The translations under genes and the position numbers were made by a program. Positions 15,044 to 24,116 of a stretch of DNA of 48,528 nt are shown piece after piece. The notes under the pieces were generated by a model. That model did not search any database and had not been told where the DNA came from. It worked only from the letters and a program-made list of their open reading frames with translations. Within the stretch, counting starts at the first letter, position 1. Each line of letters begins with the position of its first letter. Source of the stretch: Defluviicoccus sp. (GTDB lineage Bacteria > Pseudomonadota > Alphaproteobacteria > MPNO01); NCBI GenBank assembly GCA_022823775.1, contig JAJEHI010000083.1, positions 1-48,528 on the forward strand, written 5' to 3'.

Positions 15044-15786
15044 CCGGCCCGCCGCTTCTGGAGACCCGCGGCCTGACCATGCGGTTCGGCGGCGTTACCG
15101 CGGTCGCCGGGGCGGATTTCACTCTCGGCCCGGGCGAGCTGCGCTGTCTCATCGGTCCCAACGGCGCCGGCAAGAGCACGTTCTTCAAGTGCCTGACCGG
15201 GCAGCTCCGCCCGACCGAGGGCGAGATCCTGTTCGACGGCGAGAGCCTCGTCGGCGAGGAGCCGCACGCCATCGCCCGGCGCGGCATTTCGATCAAGACC
15301 CAGGTGCCCAGCCTGTTCGACGGGCTCAGCGTCGCCGAGAATTTGCGGCTCGCCGCGGCGCGCACGCGCAACCGGGCGGAGACCAGGGCGGCGGTGGATG
15401 AAATCGTCGGGCTGGTCGGCCTCGCCGACAGGGCGGACAGCATCGCCAGCCAGCTCCCTCACGGCCAGCGGCAATGGCTGGAGCTCGGCCTCGTCCTCGC
15501 CTGCGATCCCCGGCTGATGCTGCTCGATGAGCCCACCGCCGGAATGACCAAGCAGGAGGTGGCGCGCACCGCCGGGATCATCCGCGAGATCGGCCGCGAC
15601 CGGGCGATGATCGTCGTCGAGCACGACATGCAGTTCATCCAGATGATCGCGCACCGGGTGACCGTGTTCCACCAGGGCCGGATCCTGGCCGAGGACACGA
15701 TGGACAACATCCTCGCCGACGAGCGGGTGCGCGACGTCTATCTCGGCAAGCAGGCCGGCGCCGGGCGGGAGCGGGGCGATGCTTGA
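15040..15786 (+). CDS. ABC transporter ATP-binding protein, LivG/UrtD type
   Basis: A 248-residue ATPase. Walker A is GPNGAGKST, Walker B is LMLLDEPTAGM, and the H-loop is VVEHDM. The ABC signature is LPHGQRQWLELG rather than LSGGQ, which matches the SHGQKQWLE-like signature of UrtD and separates it from ordinary LivG. This supports urea/amide-type transport over branched-chain amino acids. The ATG overlaps the upstream stop as ATGA and the 3' end overlaps the next gene by 8 nt. Confidence 0.9.
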   Translation: MTGPPLLETRGLTMRFGGVTAVAGADFTLGPGELRCLIGPNGAGKSTFFKCLTGQLRPTEGEILFDGESLVGEEPHAIARRGISIKTQVPSLFDGLSVAENLRLAAARTRNRAETRAAVDEIVGLVGLADRADSIASQLPHGQRQWLELGLVLACDPRLMLLDEPTAGMTKQEVARTAGIIREIGRDRAMIVVEHDMQFIQMIAHRVTVFHQGRILAEDTMDNILADERVRDVYLGKQAGAGRERGDA

Positions 15787-16492
15787 GGTCAACGGCCTGC
15801 GGGCGGCCTATGGGCGCATCCCCATTCTCCACGGCATCGATCTCGAAATCGCGGCCGGTGAGGCGGTGGGCATCCTGGGCCATAACGGCATGGGCAAGAC
15901 GACCCTGATGAAGACGTTGATCGGGCTCGTCCCCGCAACCGACGGGTCGATCGCGTTCGATGGCGTTGACGTGACCCGCGAGCGGGCCGACCGGCGGGTG
16001 CGGCGCGGCATGGGCTACGTGCCGCAGGGGCGCGAAATATTTCCGAGGCTCAGCGTGCGCGAGAACCTGCGCATGGCGGCTCTCGCGGCCGGCGGGTCGG
16101 ACGAGAGCGCGGTCGACGAGGTGCTGGCCGATTTCCCCCGGCTCGAGCCCCTGCTCGACCGGGAGGGCAGCGCGCTGAGCGGCGGCGAGCAGCAGATCCT
16201 CGCCATCGCGCGCTGCCTGTGCACGCGCCCGCGGCTGCTCCTGCTCGACGAGCCGACCGAGGGGATCCAGCCCTCCATCGTCGAGCAGATCGGCGAGAAC
16301 CTGGCGGCGCTCCGCGCCTCGCGCGGGCTGACCGTCGTGCTGGTCGAGCAGAATCTCGACTTCACAGCGGCGCTGTCGAGCCGGGTGTTGCTGATCCAGA
16401 AGGGCGAGATCGTCCGCGCGCTTCCGCCCGAGAGCCTGCGCGATCCCGAGATCATCGAGGAGTTCGTGGGCGTCGGCGCGGGCACCGTCTGA
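15779..16492 (+). CDS. ABC transporter ATP-binding protein, LivF/UrtE type
   Basis: The second ATPase, 237 residues. Walker A is GHNGMGKTTL, the Q-loop region is YVPQGREIFP, the signature is LSGGEQQ and Walker B is LLLLDEPTEGIQPSI. The GHNGMGKTTL and EGIQPSI forms are those I associate with UrtE. It overlaps the previous ATPase gene by 8 nt and ends 11 nt before the amidase, with a GAGGGAGGGA ribosome site in the gap. Confidence 0.9.
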   Translation: MLEVNGLRAAYGRIPILHGIDLEIAAGEAVGILGHNGMGKTTLMKTLIGLVPATDGSIAFDGVDVTRERADRRVRRGMGYVPQGREIFPRLSVRENLRMAALAAGGSDESAVDEVLADFPRLEPLLDREGSALSGGEQQILAIARCLCTRPRLLLLDEPTEGIQPSIVEQIGENLAALRASRGLTVVLVEQNLDFTAALSSRVLLIQKGEIVRALPPESLRDPEIIEEFVGVGAGTV

Positions 16493-16503
16493 GGGAGGGA
16501 AGA

Positions 16504-18015
16504 ATGTTCAGGACACCGACCGTCGGGCAGCTTCGCGACTGCGCCGCCGATCTCGGGATGAGCCCGTCGGACGACTACCTCGAATCGGTGCAGGGCATCG
16601 TCGGCCCGCTGGTCGACGCCTATCGCCAACTGGAAGCCGTGCCGGACGACATGCCGGAGGTGCGCTATCCGCGCACGCCGGGCTACCGGCCCGGATCGGA
16701 GGAGAACCCGCACGGCGCCTGGTACGTCAAGACCGCGATCAAGGGCGCGAGGCGCGGCAAGCTGGCCGGCAAGCGGGTCGCCATCAAGGACAATATCTGC
16801 GTCGCCGGGGTGCCGATGATGAACGGCGCCTCGGTCATGGAAGGCTACGTTCCCGACGTCGACGCGACCGTGGTCGCCCGAATACTCGATGCCGGGGGCG
16901 AAATCGCCGGCAAGGCGGTGTGCGAGTATTTCTGCGTCTCGGGCACCAGCTCGACCAGCGCCACGGGGCCGGTTCATAACCCGCGCAAGCACGGCTATTC
17001 CGCCGGCGGCTCGTCGTCGGGCAGCGCCGCCGTGGTCGCGGCCGGCGATGTCGAAATGGCGCTCGGCGGCGACCAGGCGGGCTCGATCCGCATCCCCTCC
17101 AGCTATTGCGGGGTCTACGGCATGAAGCCGACCTTCGGCCTGGTGCCCTATACCGGCGCGGCGTCGCTGGAGACGACCATCGACCATTGCGGGCCGATGA
17201 CGGACACGGTGGCCAACAACGCGCTTCTTCTCGAAGTGCTGGCGGGCCCCGACGAGTACGATTCGCGCCAGCGCAATGTGAAGGTCAACCGTTACACGAG
17301 GGCCCTCGGCGAAGGCGTCGAGGGGCTTCGCATCGGCGTGGTCCGGGAATCCTTCGGCCTCCGCGAGTCCGAGCCCGATGTCGACGCCAAGGTGCGCAAG
17401 GCGGCGGAACGCCTCGCAGGCCTCGGCGCCGAAGTGGTCGAGGTCTCGATTCCGATGCACAGCATGACGCGGCCGATCTGGATCCCGATCGGTCATGACG
17501 GCGGCTTCGTCACCATGATGACGATGAACGGCGGCGGCTCGAACCATGAGGGGCTCTACGTCACCTCGATGCTCGACCGCGCCGCCGGCTGGCCCGGCCG
17601 CGCCGACGAGCTCGCCGACACCATCAAGATCATCGCGCTGTTCGGCTACTACTCGCTCAAGACCTATCGCGGGCGCTACTACGCCAAGGCGATGAATCTC
17701 AGGCGCCGGTTGCGCGCGGCCTACGACGCGGCGCTTGGGGATTGCGACCTGCTGCTCATGCCGACTCTGCCGATGAAGGCATCGAAACTGCCGCCGAAGA
17801 ACCCGACGCCGGAGGAGACCACCAAGGTCGCGTGGGAAATGCTGGCCAATACCTGCGGGTTCAACCTGACCGGCCACCCGTCGATGAGCCTGCCATGCGG
17901 TCTGGAGGACGACCGGCCGATCGGGCTCATGCTGACCGGACGGCACTGGGAGGAAGGCACGATCTACCGCGCCGCCCACGCCTTCGAGCAGTCGGGCGAC
18001 TGGACGACGTTCTAG
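16504..18015 (+). CDS. Amidase signature family enzyme
   Basis: A 503-residue amidase-signature hydrolase, expected to release ammonia from a carboxamide. The Ser-cisSer-Lys machinery is complete: Lys95 in VAIKDN, Ser170 in GGSSSGS, and nucleophile Ser194 in GGDQAGSIRIP. These fall one residue before Lys96/Ser171/Ser195 of the Rhodococcus N-771 amidase, and an N-terminal helical extension of about 75 residues as in that enzyme is present. It is the first gene after the ABC transporter with an excellent ribosome site, so it probably acts on the imported amide in the cytoplasm. It is a paralogue of the amidase at 25252-26781. Confidence 0.9.
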   Translation: MFRTPTVGQLRDCAADLGMSPSDDYLESVQGIVGPLVDAYRQLEAVPDDMPEVRYPRTPGYRPGSEENPHGAWYVKTAIKGARRGKLAGKRVAIKDNICVAGVPMMNGASVMEGYVPDVDATVVARILDAGGEIAGKAVCEYFCVSGTSSTSATGPVHNPRKHGYSAGGSSSGSAAVVAAGDVEMALGGDQAGSIRIPSSYCGVYGMKPTFGLVPYTGAASLETTIDHCGPMTDTVANNALLLEVLAGPDEYDSRQRNVKVNRYTRALGEGVEGLRIGVVRESFGLRESEPDVDAKVRKAAERLAGLGAEVVEVSIPMHSMTRPIWIPIGHDGGFVTMMTMNGGGSNHEGLYVTSMLDRAAGWPGRADELADTIKIIALFGYYSLKTYRGRYYAKAMNLRRRLRAAYDAALGDCDLLLMPTLPMKASKLPPKNPTPEETTKVAWEMLANTCGFNLTGHPSMSLPCGLEDDRPIGLMLTGRHWEEGTIYRAAHAFEQSGDWTTF

Positions 18016-18028
18016 CGGAGGCCCGGAG

Positions 18029-19075
18029 ATGGCGGCGATCGACGCCGACGCCCATGTGATCGAGACCACCGCGACGTTCGCCTATCTGAGCGAGGAGGAC
18101 AGGGAACACCTGCCCGGGATCGTCGAGCAGACCTTCGGCAACGAAGCCAGGAACAATGCCGGCGAGCCGATGCGCGAATTCTGGGTCGTCGACGGGGCGA
18201 TCCACGGCAAGGACCGCAATGTCGGCCTCGACACGCCGAGGGAATCGCGCGAAATGTCGGATGTCCCGGCCCGGCTGCGCCACATGGACGCGCTCGGGAT
18301 CGACGTCCAGGTGCTGTACCCGACCCTGTTCCTGCGCCCGATCGCGCGCTCTTTCCGCAGCGAAGCGGCGCTGGTGGGGGCCTACAACCGCTGGCTCGCC
18401 GACATCTGGACGCAGGGCGGCGGGCGGCTCCGCTGGGTCGTCATGCCCGCCTTGCGGTCGATGCACGGGATCCGCGCGCAGCTCGAGTTCGGCAAGGAGC
18501 ACGGCGCCTGCGGCGTGTTCATGCGCGGGCTGGAATGCGACCTGCCGCTGGCGCATCCCTATTTCTTTCCGCTCTACGAGGCGGCCCAGGAGCTCGACCT
18601 TCCCGTCTGTATCCATTCGGCCAACGGTTCGATCGTCCACCACGATTTCTATGTCAACGACACCACCTTCACGATGTTCAAGCTGACCGTCGTGGGCGCG
18701 CTGCATTCGCTGATCGAAAAGGCGGTACCCGCCGAGTTCCCGCGCCTGCGCTGGGGGTTCATCGAGGCCAGCGCGCAATGGGTGCCCTATGTGCTGAACG
18801 ATCTGGAAGACCGGTTCCGGCGGGCCGGCAAACCGTTCTTCGATGCCCCGCTGGCCGAGAACAACATGTATGTCGCCTGCGAGGTGACCGACGACCTGCC
18901 CTACGTCCTGCGACACGCGGGAGAGGACAACCTCGTGGTCGGCACCGATTACGGCCACCACGACCCCTCGGCCGAGATCGACGCCATTCAGCTCATCCGC
19001 GAGGACGAACGCGTGCCCCGGCATGTGCGCCAAAAGATCCTGGAAGCCAACCCCCGGGCGCTTTACGGGCTTTAG
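18029..19075 (+). CDS. Amidohydrolase 2 (ACMSD-like) family protein
   Basis: A 348-residue TIM-barrel metal-dependent hydrolase or decarboxylase. The expected metal ligands are visible: Asp7 and His9 in DADAHV, the strand-5 His in PVCIHSA, and the late Asp in GTDYGHHD. The first motif is DxH rather than HxH. Members include ACMS decarboxylase and the gamma-resorcylate-type decarboxylases as well as true hydrolases, so a C-C or C-N bond could be the target. GGAGG lies 8 nt before the ATG. It follows the amidase by 13 nt and may process the acid that the amidase releases. Confidence 0.85.
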   Translation: MAAIDADAHVIETTATFAYLSEEDREHLPGIVEQTFGNEARNNAGEPMREFWVVDGAIHGKDRNVGLDTPRESREMSDVPARLRHMDALGIDVQVLYPTLFLRPIARSFRSEAALVGAYNRWLADIWTQGGGRLRWVVMPALRSMHGIRAQLEFGKEHGACGVFMRGLECDLPLAHPYFFPLYEAAQELDLPVCIHSANGSIVHHDFYVNDTTFTMFKLTVVGALHSLIEKAVPAEFPRLRWGFIEASAQWVPYVLNDLEDRFRRAGKPFFDAPLAENNMYVACEVTDDLPYVLRHAGEDNLVVGTDYGHHDPSAEIDAIQLIREDERVPRHVRQKILEANPRALYGL

Positions 19076-19098
19076 CAACCCAAGACATTGGACCGAAA

Positions 19099-20904
19099 GT
19101 GATTTATCGCTGCACGCTTGCGACGCTGCTCCTCGTCTCCTTGCTTTCCGCTCCGATGGCGGGCGCCGCCCGGCCGAGCCACGGCATCGCCATGCACGGA
19201 GGCCTCAAGTACGGGGCGGACTTCCGCCATCTCGACTACGTCGACCCCGACGCGCCGAAGGGGGGCGAGCTCCGGCGCGCGGTGCGGGGGACCTTCGACA
19301 ACCTCAACCCGTTCCTGATCAAGGGCGTCCCGGCGCACGGTCGCCACCTGGTTTTCGAGAGCCTGCTCAAGCGGACCTGGGACGAGCCGTTCTCGCTTTA
19401 CGGGCTGATCGCCGAGACGGTCGAGGTGCCGGACGACCGTTCCTCCGTCACCTTCACGCTCAGGCCGGAAGCACGGTTTCACGACGGCCGGCCCATCGCC
19501 GTGGAAGACGTGGTGTTCTCCTGGGAGACGCTGAAAGAGAAGGGCCGGCCCAACCACCGGCTCTACTACAAGCAGGTCCGCCACATCGAGCGGCCCGGCG
19601 AACGCACGATACGTTTCGTCTTCGACGCCGCCTCGCCCGACCGCGAATTGCCGCTGATCCTCGGTCTGATGCCGATAATCTCGAAGTCCTACTACACCGG
19701 GGTGGAATTCGAGAAGACCACGCTGGTCCCCCCGGTCGGCAGCGGCCCGTATCGCATCGAGAAGGTCGATGCCGGTCGCAGCATCGTCTATCGCCGCGAT
19801 CCCGATTACTGGGGGCGCGAACTCGCCGTCAACCGGGGGCAGCACAATTTCGACCGCGTCCGGTACGACTATTACCGCGACGGCGACGTGATGATCGAGG
19901 CCTTCAAGGCGGGCGAGTACGACCTCCGCCTCGAGTTCTCCGGCCAGCGCTGGGCGACGGCTTATGACTTTCCGGCCGTAGAGGACGGAAGGGTGAAACT
20001 GGAAACGCTTCCCAACGGCCGTCCGTCGGGCATGACGGCCCTGGTGTTCAATTCGCGCCGCGAGATCTTCGCCGACCGGCGGGTGCGCCACGCACTGGCG
20101 CACGCATTCGATTTTGCCTCGATCAACAGGACCCTGCTGCACGGCGCCTACCGCCGGACCCGAAGCATCTTCGACAACTCGGAGCTCGGTTCGCGCGGCG
20201 TCCCGCAAGGCCGCGAGCTCGCCCTGCTGGAGCCGTTCCGGAGCGGCCTGCCGCCCGAGCTGTTCGAGAAGCCCTACCGCCCGCCGGGGGAAGGGGGCGG
20301 TGTCCGGGCGAATCTTCGGGCGGCGAAGCGCATTCTGGCCGGAGCGGGCTGGGTCGTACGCGACGGCGCGCTTCGGCGAGCCGGGGACGGGCCCGGGATG
20401 GCGTTCGAGATCCTGCTGGTCGATCCGGCGAACGAGAAAATCGCGCTCGCATTCGCCCGCAATCTCAGGCGCCTCGGCGTCCAGGCGCGGGTCCGCACTG
20501 TCGACACGCCGCAGTTCCAGAACCGGCGCAATACCTACGATTTCGACATGATCGTCTACCGCTGGGGCATGTCGCTCTCGCCGGGCAACGAACAGGCGTT
20601 CTACTGGGGGAGCAAGGCGGCCGGGCAGGAAGGAACCCGCAACTATCCCGGCATACGCAACCCCGCGGTCGACGGGCTCATAAAGCGGATGACCGAGGCG
20701 CGCGAGCGCGAGGTCTTCGTCGACGTCGTCCGTGCCATGGACCGGGTGCTGCTGTGGGGGTACTACTTCGTCCCCCTCTACTACCTGCAAGGCGACCGGG
20801 TCGCCTACTGGAACCGGTTCGGCAGGCCCGCCGTCACCCCGCTCTACGGGGTGGTGATCGACGCCTGGTGGGAAGATCCGGCGAAAGAGGCGATCAAGCG
20901 CTGA
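19099..20904 (+). CDS. Peptide-type (family 5) extracellular solute-binding protein
   Basis: A 601-residue periplasmic binding protein of the oligopeptide/microcin C (YejA-like) group, with a signal peptide from about residue 5 to 24 ending in MAGAA. After it come HGIAMHGGLKYG, DAPKGGELRRAV, the VGSGPYRIEKVDAGRSIVY block and DPDYWGRELAVNRG, all usual for YejA. GTG at 19099 is taken as the start because the signal peptide follows at once; the frame continues open upstream through the amidohydrolase shadow. The ribosome site is poor, so coupling to the upstream gene is likely. No cognate yejB/E/F-like permease or ATPase is in the window, so it is an orphan here. Confidence 0.85.
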   Translation: MIYRCTLATLLLVSLLSAPMAGAARPSHGIAMHGGLKYGADFRHLDYVDPDAPKGGELRRAVRGTFDNLNPFLIKGVPAHGRHLVFESLLKRTWDEPFSLYGLIAETVEVPDDRSSVTFTLRPEARFHDGRPIAVEDVVFSWETLKEKGRPNHRLYYKQVRHIERPGERTIRFVFDAASPDRELPLILGLMPIISKSYYTGVEFEKTTLVPPVGSGPYRIEKVDAGRSIVYRRDPDYWGRELAVNRGQHNFDRVRYDYYRDGDVMIEAFKAGEYDLRLEFSGQRWATAYDFPAVEDGRVKLETLPNGRPSGMTALVFNSRREIFADRRVRHALAHAFDFASINRTLLHGAYRRTRSIFDNSELGSRGVPQGRELALLEPFRSGLPPELFEKPYRPPGEGGGVRANLRAAKRILAGAGWVVRDGALRRAGDGPGMAFEILLVDPANEKIALAFARNLRRLGVQARVRTVDTPQFQNRRNTYDFDMIVYRWGMSLSPGNEQAFYWGSKAAGQEGTRNYPGIRNPAVDGLIKRMTEAREREVFVDVVRAMDRVLLWGYYFVPLYYLQGDRVAYWNRFGRPAVTPLYGVVIDAWWEDPAKEAIKR

Positions 20905-20956
20905 CGGAGGCCGGATTGCCCGTTTCCGGTGGAACCTCTAGGGTGCGCCGCGCGAA

Positions 20957-20984
20957 CCGGTCGCCTCGACCGTCGAGGCGCCGG
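20957..20984. terminator. GC-rich hairpin after the peptide-binding protein gene
   Basis: CCGG, a 1-nt bulge and CGCCTCGA pair through a 3-nt loop with TCGAGGCG and CCGG: a 12-bp stem with one bulge, 52 nt after the stop codon at 20904. There is no U-tract. It could separate the amide operon from the TRAP genes by attenuation or protect the 3' end of the upstream message. Confidence 0.4.
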
Positions 20985-21005
20985 CCAACAGGGAGGCCAA
21001 GACGA

Positions 21006-22094
21006 ATGAAGACCGTTCACCAACGCATTCTGGGAGCGTCGGCCGCCACGCTACTGGGCGCCGCGATCGCGGTCGGATCCCCGCCCGCCGGGGCCGAGAC
21101 CATCAATATCCGGATCGCGTCCGGTCATCCGCCCACGGTGGTCTATGCCGGGCTGATGAAGAACTTCTTCCAGCCGGAACTCAAGAAGGCCGTCGAGTCG
21201 AAGACCAAGTACAAGATCAACTTCATCGAGGGTTATAGCGGCTCCATCGTGAAGGTCTTCGATACGCTCGAAGGCGTGCAGAACGGCGTCGTCGATATCG
21301 GCGGCTTCTGTTACTGCTTCGAGGCCTCGAAGCTACCGATGCACGCCTTCCAGATCATGCTGCCCTTCGGCACCATGGATCCGGTGCAGAGCGTCGCGGC
21401 GGCGGCGGACATCTACCGCCAGTTTCCGAGCCTTGAGAAGCGGTTCCACGACTTCAACCAGACCCTCATCGCGATCATCGGCGACGGCGGTTACAACCTC
21501 GGAACGCAATTCGCGTGGAAGAAGCTGAGCGACCTCAAGGGAAAGAAGATCCTGGGCGCGGGCCTCAACCTCAACTGGATGAAGCAGGCCGGGATCGGAA
21601 TCGTCCCGGTGACCGACGGGCTGCCGGGCTGGTATCAGAAGCTCAAGACCGGCGTTGCCGAGGGCGGCATCATGTTCCCCAGCGCCTGGGGCAAGACCTT
21701 CGGGCTGTGGGAAGTCGGCAAGTTCTACACCACCATCGGGTTCGGCTCGATCACCTGGCACGGACTGACGGTTAACAACCGGTTCTGGGCCAAGCTGCCG
21801 GCCGAGTTGAAGCCGATCGTCCAGGAAGTGGCCGACCGCTTCGAGATCAAGACGGGGTCCGCGAACAAGGTGGGCTACGAGAAGGACATGGCCTGGCTGC
21901 GCAAGAACATCACCGTCTCCGACCTGCCGGCGGACGTCCGGCTCGCCTGGGCGAAGGGGCTGGCGCATTGGCCGCAGGCTCACGCCAACGAGCTCGAGAA
22001 GAAGGGCTTCCCGGCCAAGAAGATCCTGAACGCCTACCTGGCCGCGGCGGAGAAGCAGGGCTACAAGTGGCCCGTCCGCTACGTAGTCAAGTAA
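21006..22094 (+). CDS. TRAP transporter substrate-binding protein (DctP family)
   Basis: A 362-residue periplasmic receptor with a Sec signal peptide ending near residue 30 (AGA). The TRAP pattern is visible: IRIASGHPP at the mature start, LSDLKGKKILGAG at about 174-186 and YQKLKTGVAEGGI after it. In most DctP proteins the segment is LKGLKIR, with an Arg that clamps the ligand carboxylate; here that position is Leu183. The ligand may therefore not be bound by the usual carboxylate salt bridge. The ATG at 21006 has GGGAGG about 9 nt upstream. DctQ and DctM follow. Confidence 0.88.
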   Translation: MKTVHQRILGASAATLLGAAIAVGSPPAGAETINIRIASGHPPTVVYAGLMKNFFQPELKKAVESKTKYKINFIEGYSGSIVKVFDTLEGVQNGVVDIGGFCYCFEASKLPMHAFQIMLPFGTMDPVQSVAAAADIYRQFPSLEKRFHDFNQTLIAIIGDGGYNLGTQFAWKKLSDLKGKKILGAGLNLNWMKQAGIGIVPVTDGLPGWYQKLKTGVAEGGIMFPSAWGKTFGLWEVGKFYTTIGFGSITWHGLTVNNRFWAKLPAELKPIVQEVADRFEIKTGSANKVGYEKDMAWLRKNITVSDLPADVRLAWAKGLAHWPQAHANELEKKGFPAKKILNAYLAAAEKQGYKWPVRYVVK

Positions 22095-22102
22095 CGGCGC
22101 GC

Positions 22103-22131
22103 GGCCGGCCGGAATGGGCGTCCGGCCGGCC
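22103..22131. promoter_or_regulatory. Hairpin between TRAP binding-protein and permease genes
   Basis: A perfect 10-bp stem, GGCCGGCCGG (22103-22112) with CCGGCCGGCC (22122-22131), around a 9-nt loop, beginning 8 nt after the stop codon. Such hairpins after binding-protein genes commonly raise the stability of the upstream message or reduce read-through into the permease genes. There is no U-tract. Confidence 0.55.
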
Positions 22132-22179
22132 TCTCTGCCCCATCCGGGTGTCCGCGCGCGGGATTGACGGAGGCTCGGC

Positions 22180-22707
22180 GTGAACCTCGTGACGCTGACC
22201 GACCGCGTCTCCAAGGCCCTCATGGTGCTTGCGGCGGTATGGGCCTTCGCTCTCGTATTCCTGGTGCTCGGCGACATTGTCGGCAGGGGCGCGTTCGACG
22301 CGCCCATCTACGGCACCGTCGAAATGGTGAGCGCTTCGGTCGTGATCATCGTCTTCCTACAGGCCGGCTACGCGATCCGCAGCCGGTCGATGCTCAGGGC
22401 GGATTTCCTCGTGATCCACCTGCCGGACAAGATTCAGCGGGTATTGCTGGCGTTCGGCTATCTGCTGGGAGCCGTGTTCTTCCTGATGATCATCACCGGC
22501 GGCTGGGAGGAAAGCATCCGGTCCTACGTCGAGGGCGAGTTCGAAGGCGAGGGCGCGCTCAGGGTGCCATCCTGGCCGGCCCGCTGGACGGTTCTGATCG
22601 GCAGCGCGCTCGCCCTGCTCAACTATTGCGTGATGGCCTACCTCGACGTGTTCAGGCCGGACCTGGCGCAGTCCGAAGCGGAAGCCGATGGCGGCGTTGG
22701 GCTGTAG
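22180..22707 (+). CDS. TRAP transporter small permease (DctQ family)
   Basis: A 175-residue inner-membrane protein with four predicted helices, the standard DctQ size and topology, including RGAFDAPIYGTVEMV between helices 1 and 2 and the basic loop RSRSMLRADFL. GTG at 22180 is well supported by ACGGAGG 6 nt upstream. It pairs with the large permease that begins 22 nt after it. Confidence 0.88.
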   Translation: MNLVTLTDRVSKALMVLAAVWAFALVFLVLGDIVGRGAFDAPIYGTVEMVSASVVIIVFLQAGYAIRSRSMLRADFLVIHLPDKIQRVLLAFGYLLGAVFFLMIITGGWEESIRSYVEGEFEGEGALRVPSWPARWTVLIGSALALLNYCVMAYLDVFRPDLAQSEAEADGGVGL

Positions 22708-22729
22708 AGGCGCATAGGGACCGACGACC

Positions 22730-24094
22730 GTGTTCGACGCCAATGTCGCCGTCCTGCTTGTGGTCTGCCTGGTCGCGCTTGTCGCGGTCGGAGTGCACAT
22801 CGCCATAGCGCTCGGCATGACCAGCGCCCTCGGGATCTTCATGGTCACGGGCGCCGATTCCTACGCCTTCCACTCGGTCCAGACCATGCTCGCGGCAACC
22901 GCCTACGAGGCGATCCGCGCCTATGTCTTCGCGGTGATCCCGCTCTTCATGCTGATGGGAGAATTCATCGGCAAGTCGGGCACGGTCACCGATGTCTATC
23001 GCGGCATCAACCGCCTGCTGCACAGATTGCCCGGCCGGCTGGCGATCGCCACCGTTCTCGGCAATGCGCTGTTCTCCTTCGTGACCGGCGTCAGCATCGC
23101 TTCCGCGGCAGCCTTCTCCCGCATCGCCTATCCGGAAATGAAGAGGTTTGGATACCATCGCGGGTTCGCATTGGGCACCGTCGCCGGGTCGAGCTGCCTC
23201 GGCATGCTGATCCCGCCCAGCGTCCTGATGATCGTCTGGGGCATCCTCACCGAGCAGTCGATCGGCCAGATATTTGCCGCGGGCATCCTGCCCGGGTTCC
23301 TGCTGACGGTCATGTTCGTGGCCTACGTGCTCGCCATGGCGCTCCTGAAGCCGGAGCTGGTCGGCGCGGGTTCGGAGCGGGCCGAAACCGCGGTCGGGCT
23401 GGAGGACGTCGAAGAGGTGTCGACGCTCCAGTTCCTGGTGAGCCTGTTCGGCATTCTCGCGGTGATCGTCGTCGTGCTGGGCGGCATCTGGTTCGGCGTC
23501 TTCACGCCGACCGAAGGCGCCGGCGCGGGCGCGTTCATCGGTCTCGTCCTCGCGATCGCCAAAGGGATGCGCCTGCCCGACTTCATCGACTCGATCCTAT
23601 CGGTCGGCCGTACCTCCGCACCGATCCTGCTGTTGCTGATCACCGCCGCTCTCTATTCCCGCACGCTAGCCATGACCGGCATGACCAACGCCATCGAGGG
23701 GGTGTTCCTGGGGACGGGGATGCCGCCCTGGGTGATCCTTACGGTGATGGTGCTGATCTGGTTCGCGCTCGGCATGATCATCGATTCGATCTCGATCATG
23801 CTGCTGACCGCCGCGATCTTCGCGCCCATCGCCGTCAAGCTCGGCTACGAGCCGATCGCGTTCGCGATCATCGCGATCATCGCGATCGAGGCGGGTCTGT
23901 TGACGCCGCCTTTCGGACTGCTGGTCTACACCGTCAAATCGGCGATCCAGAACTTCGATTCCGAGATCAGCGTGATGACGATCTTCAGGAGCTCGATACC
24001 CTACTGGATCATCATGCTGATCGGGATGACGGTGATCATCCGCTTCCCGGAGATCGCCACCTACCTGCCCGACCTCCTGTTCCAGCCGACCTGA
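22730..24094 (+). CDS. TRAP transporter large permease (DctM family)
   Basis: A 454-residue membrane carrier subunit with about twelve helices. Characteristic DctM stretches are IPLFMLMGEFIGKSG (about 81-95), SSCLGMLIPPSVLMIVWG and LLTPPFGLLVYTVKS near the C terminus. It couples solute uptake to a sodium or proton gradient. The start is GTG at 22730, with AGGGA 9 nt upstream. The gene ends 22 nt before the convergent Rieske gene. The cargo is unknown. Confidence 0.9.
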   Translation: MFDANVAVLLVVCLVALVAVGVHIAIALGMTSALGIFMVTGADSYAFHSVQTMLAATAYEAIRAYVFAVIPLFMLMGEFIGKSGTVTDVYRGINRLLHRLPGRLAIATVLGNALFSFVTGVSIASAAAFSRIAYPEMKRFGYHRGFALGTVAGSSCLGMLIPPSVLMIVWGILTEQSIGQIFAAGILPGFLLTVMFVAYVLAMALLKPELVGAGSERAETAVGLEDVEEVSTLQFLVSLFGILAVIVVVLGGIWFGVFTPTEGAGAGAFIGLVLAIAKGMRLPDFIDSILSVGRTSAPILLLLITAALYSRTLAMTGMTNAIEGVFLGTGMPPWVILTVMVLIWFALGMIIDSISIMLLTAAIFAPIAVKLGYEPIAFAIIAIIAIEAGLLTPPFGLLVYTVKSAIQNFDSEISVMTIFRSSIPYWIIMLIGMTVIIRFPEIATYLPDLLFQPT

Positions 24095-24116
24095 CCGGGC
24101 GCGTTTCCGGCCCACC

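Noticed and set aside
11895-16492. Calling the ABC system a urea transporter outright
   Set aside because: UrtD/E-like signatures support the family, but no urease genes follow and the next gene is an amidase, so the ligand is left open.
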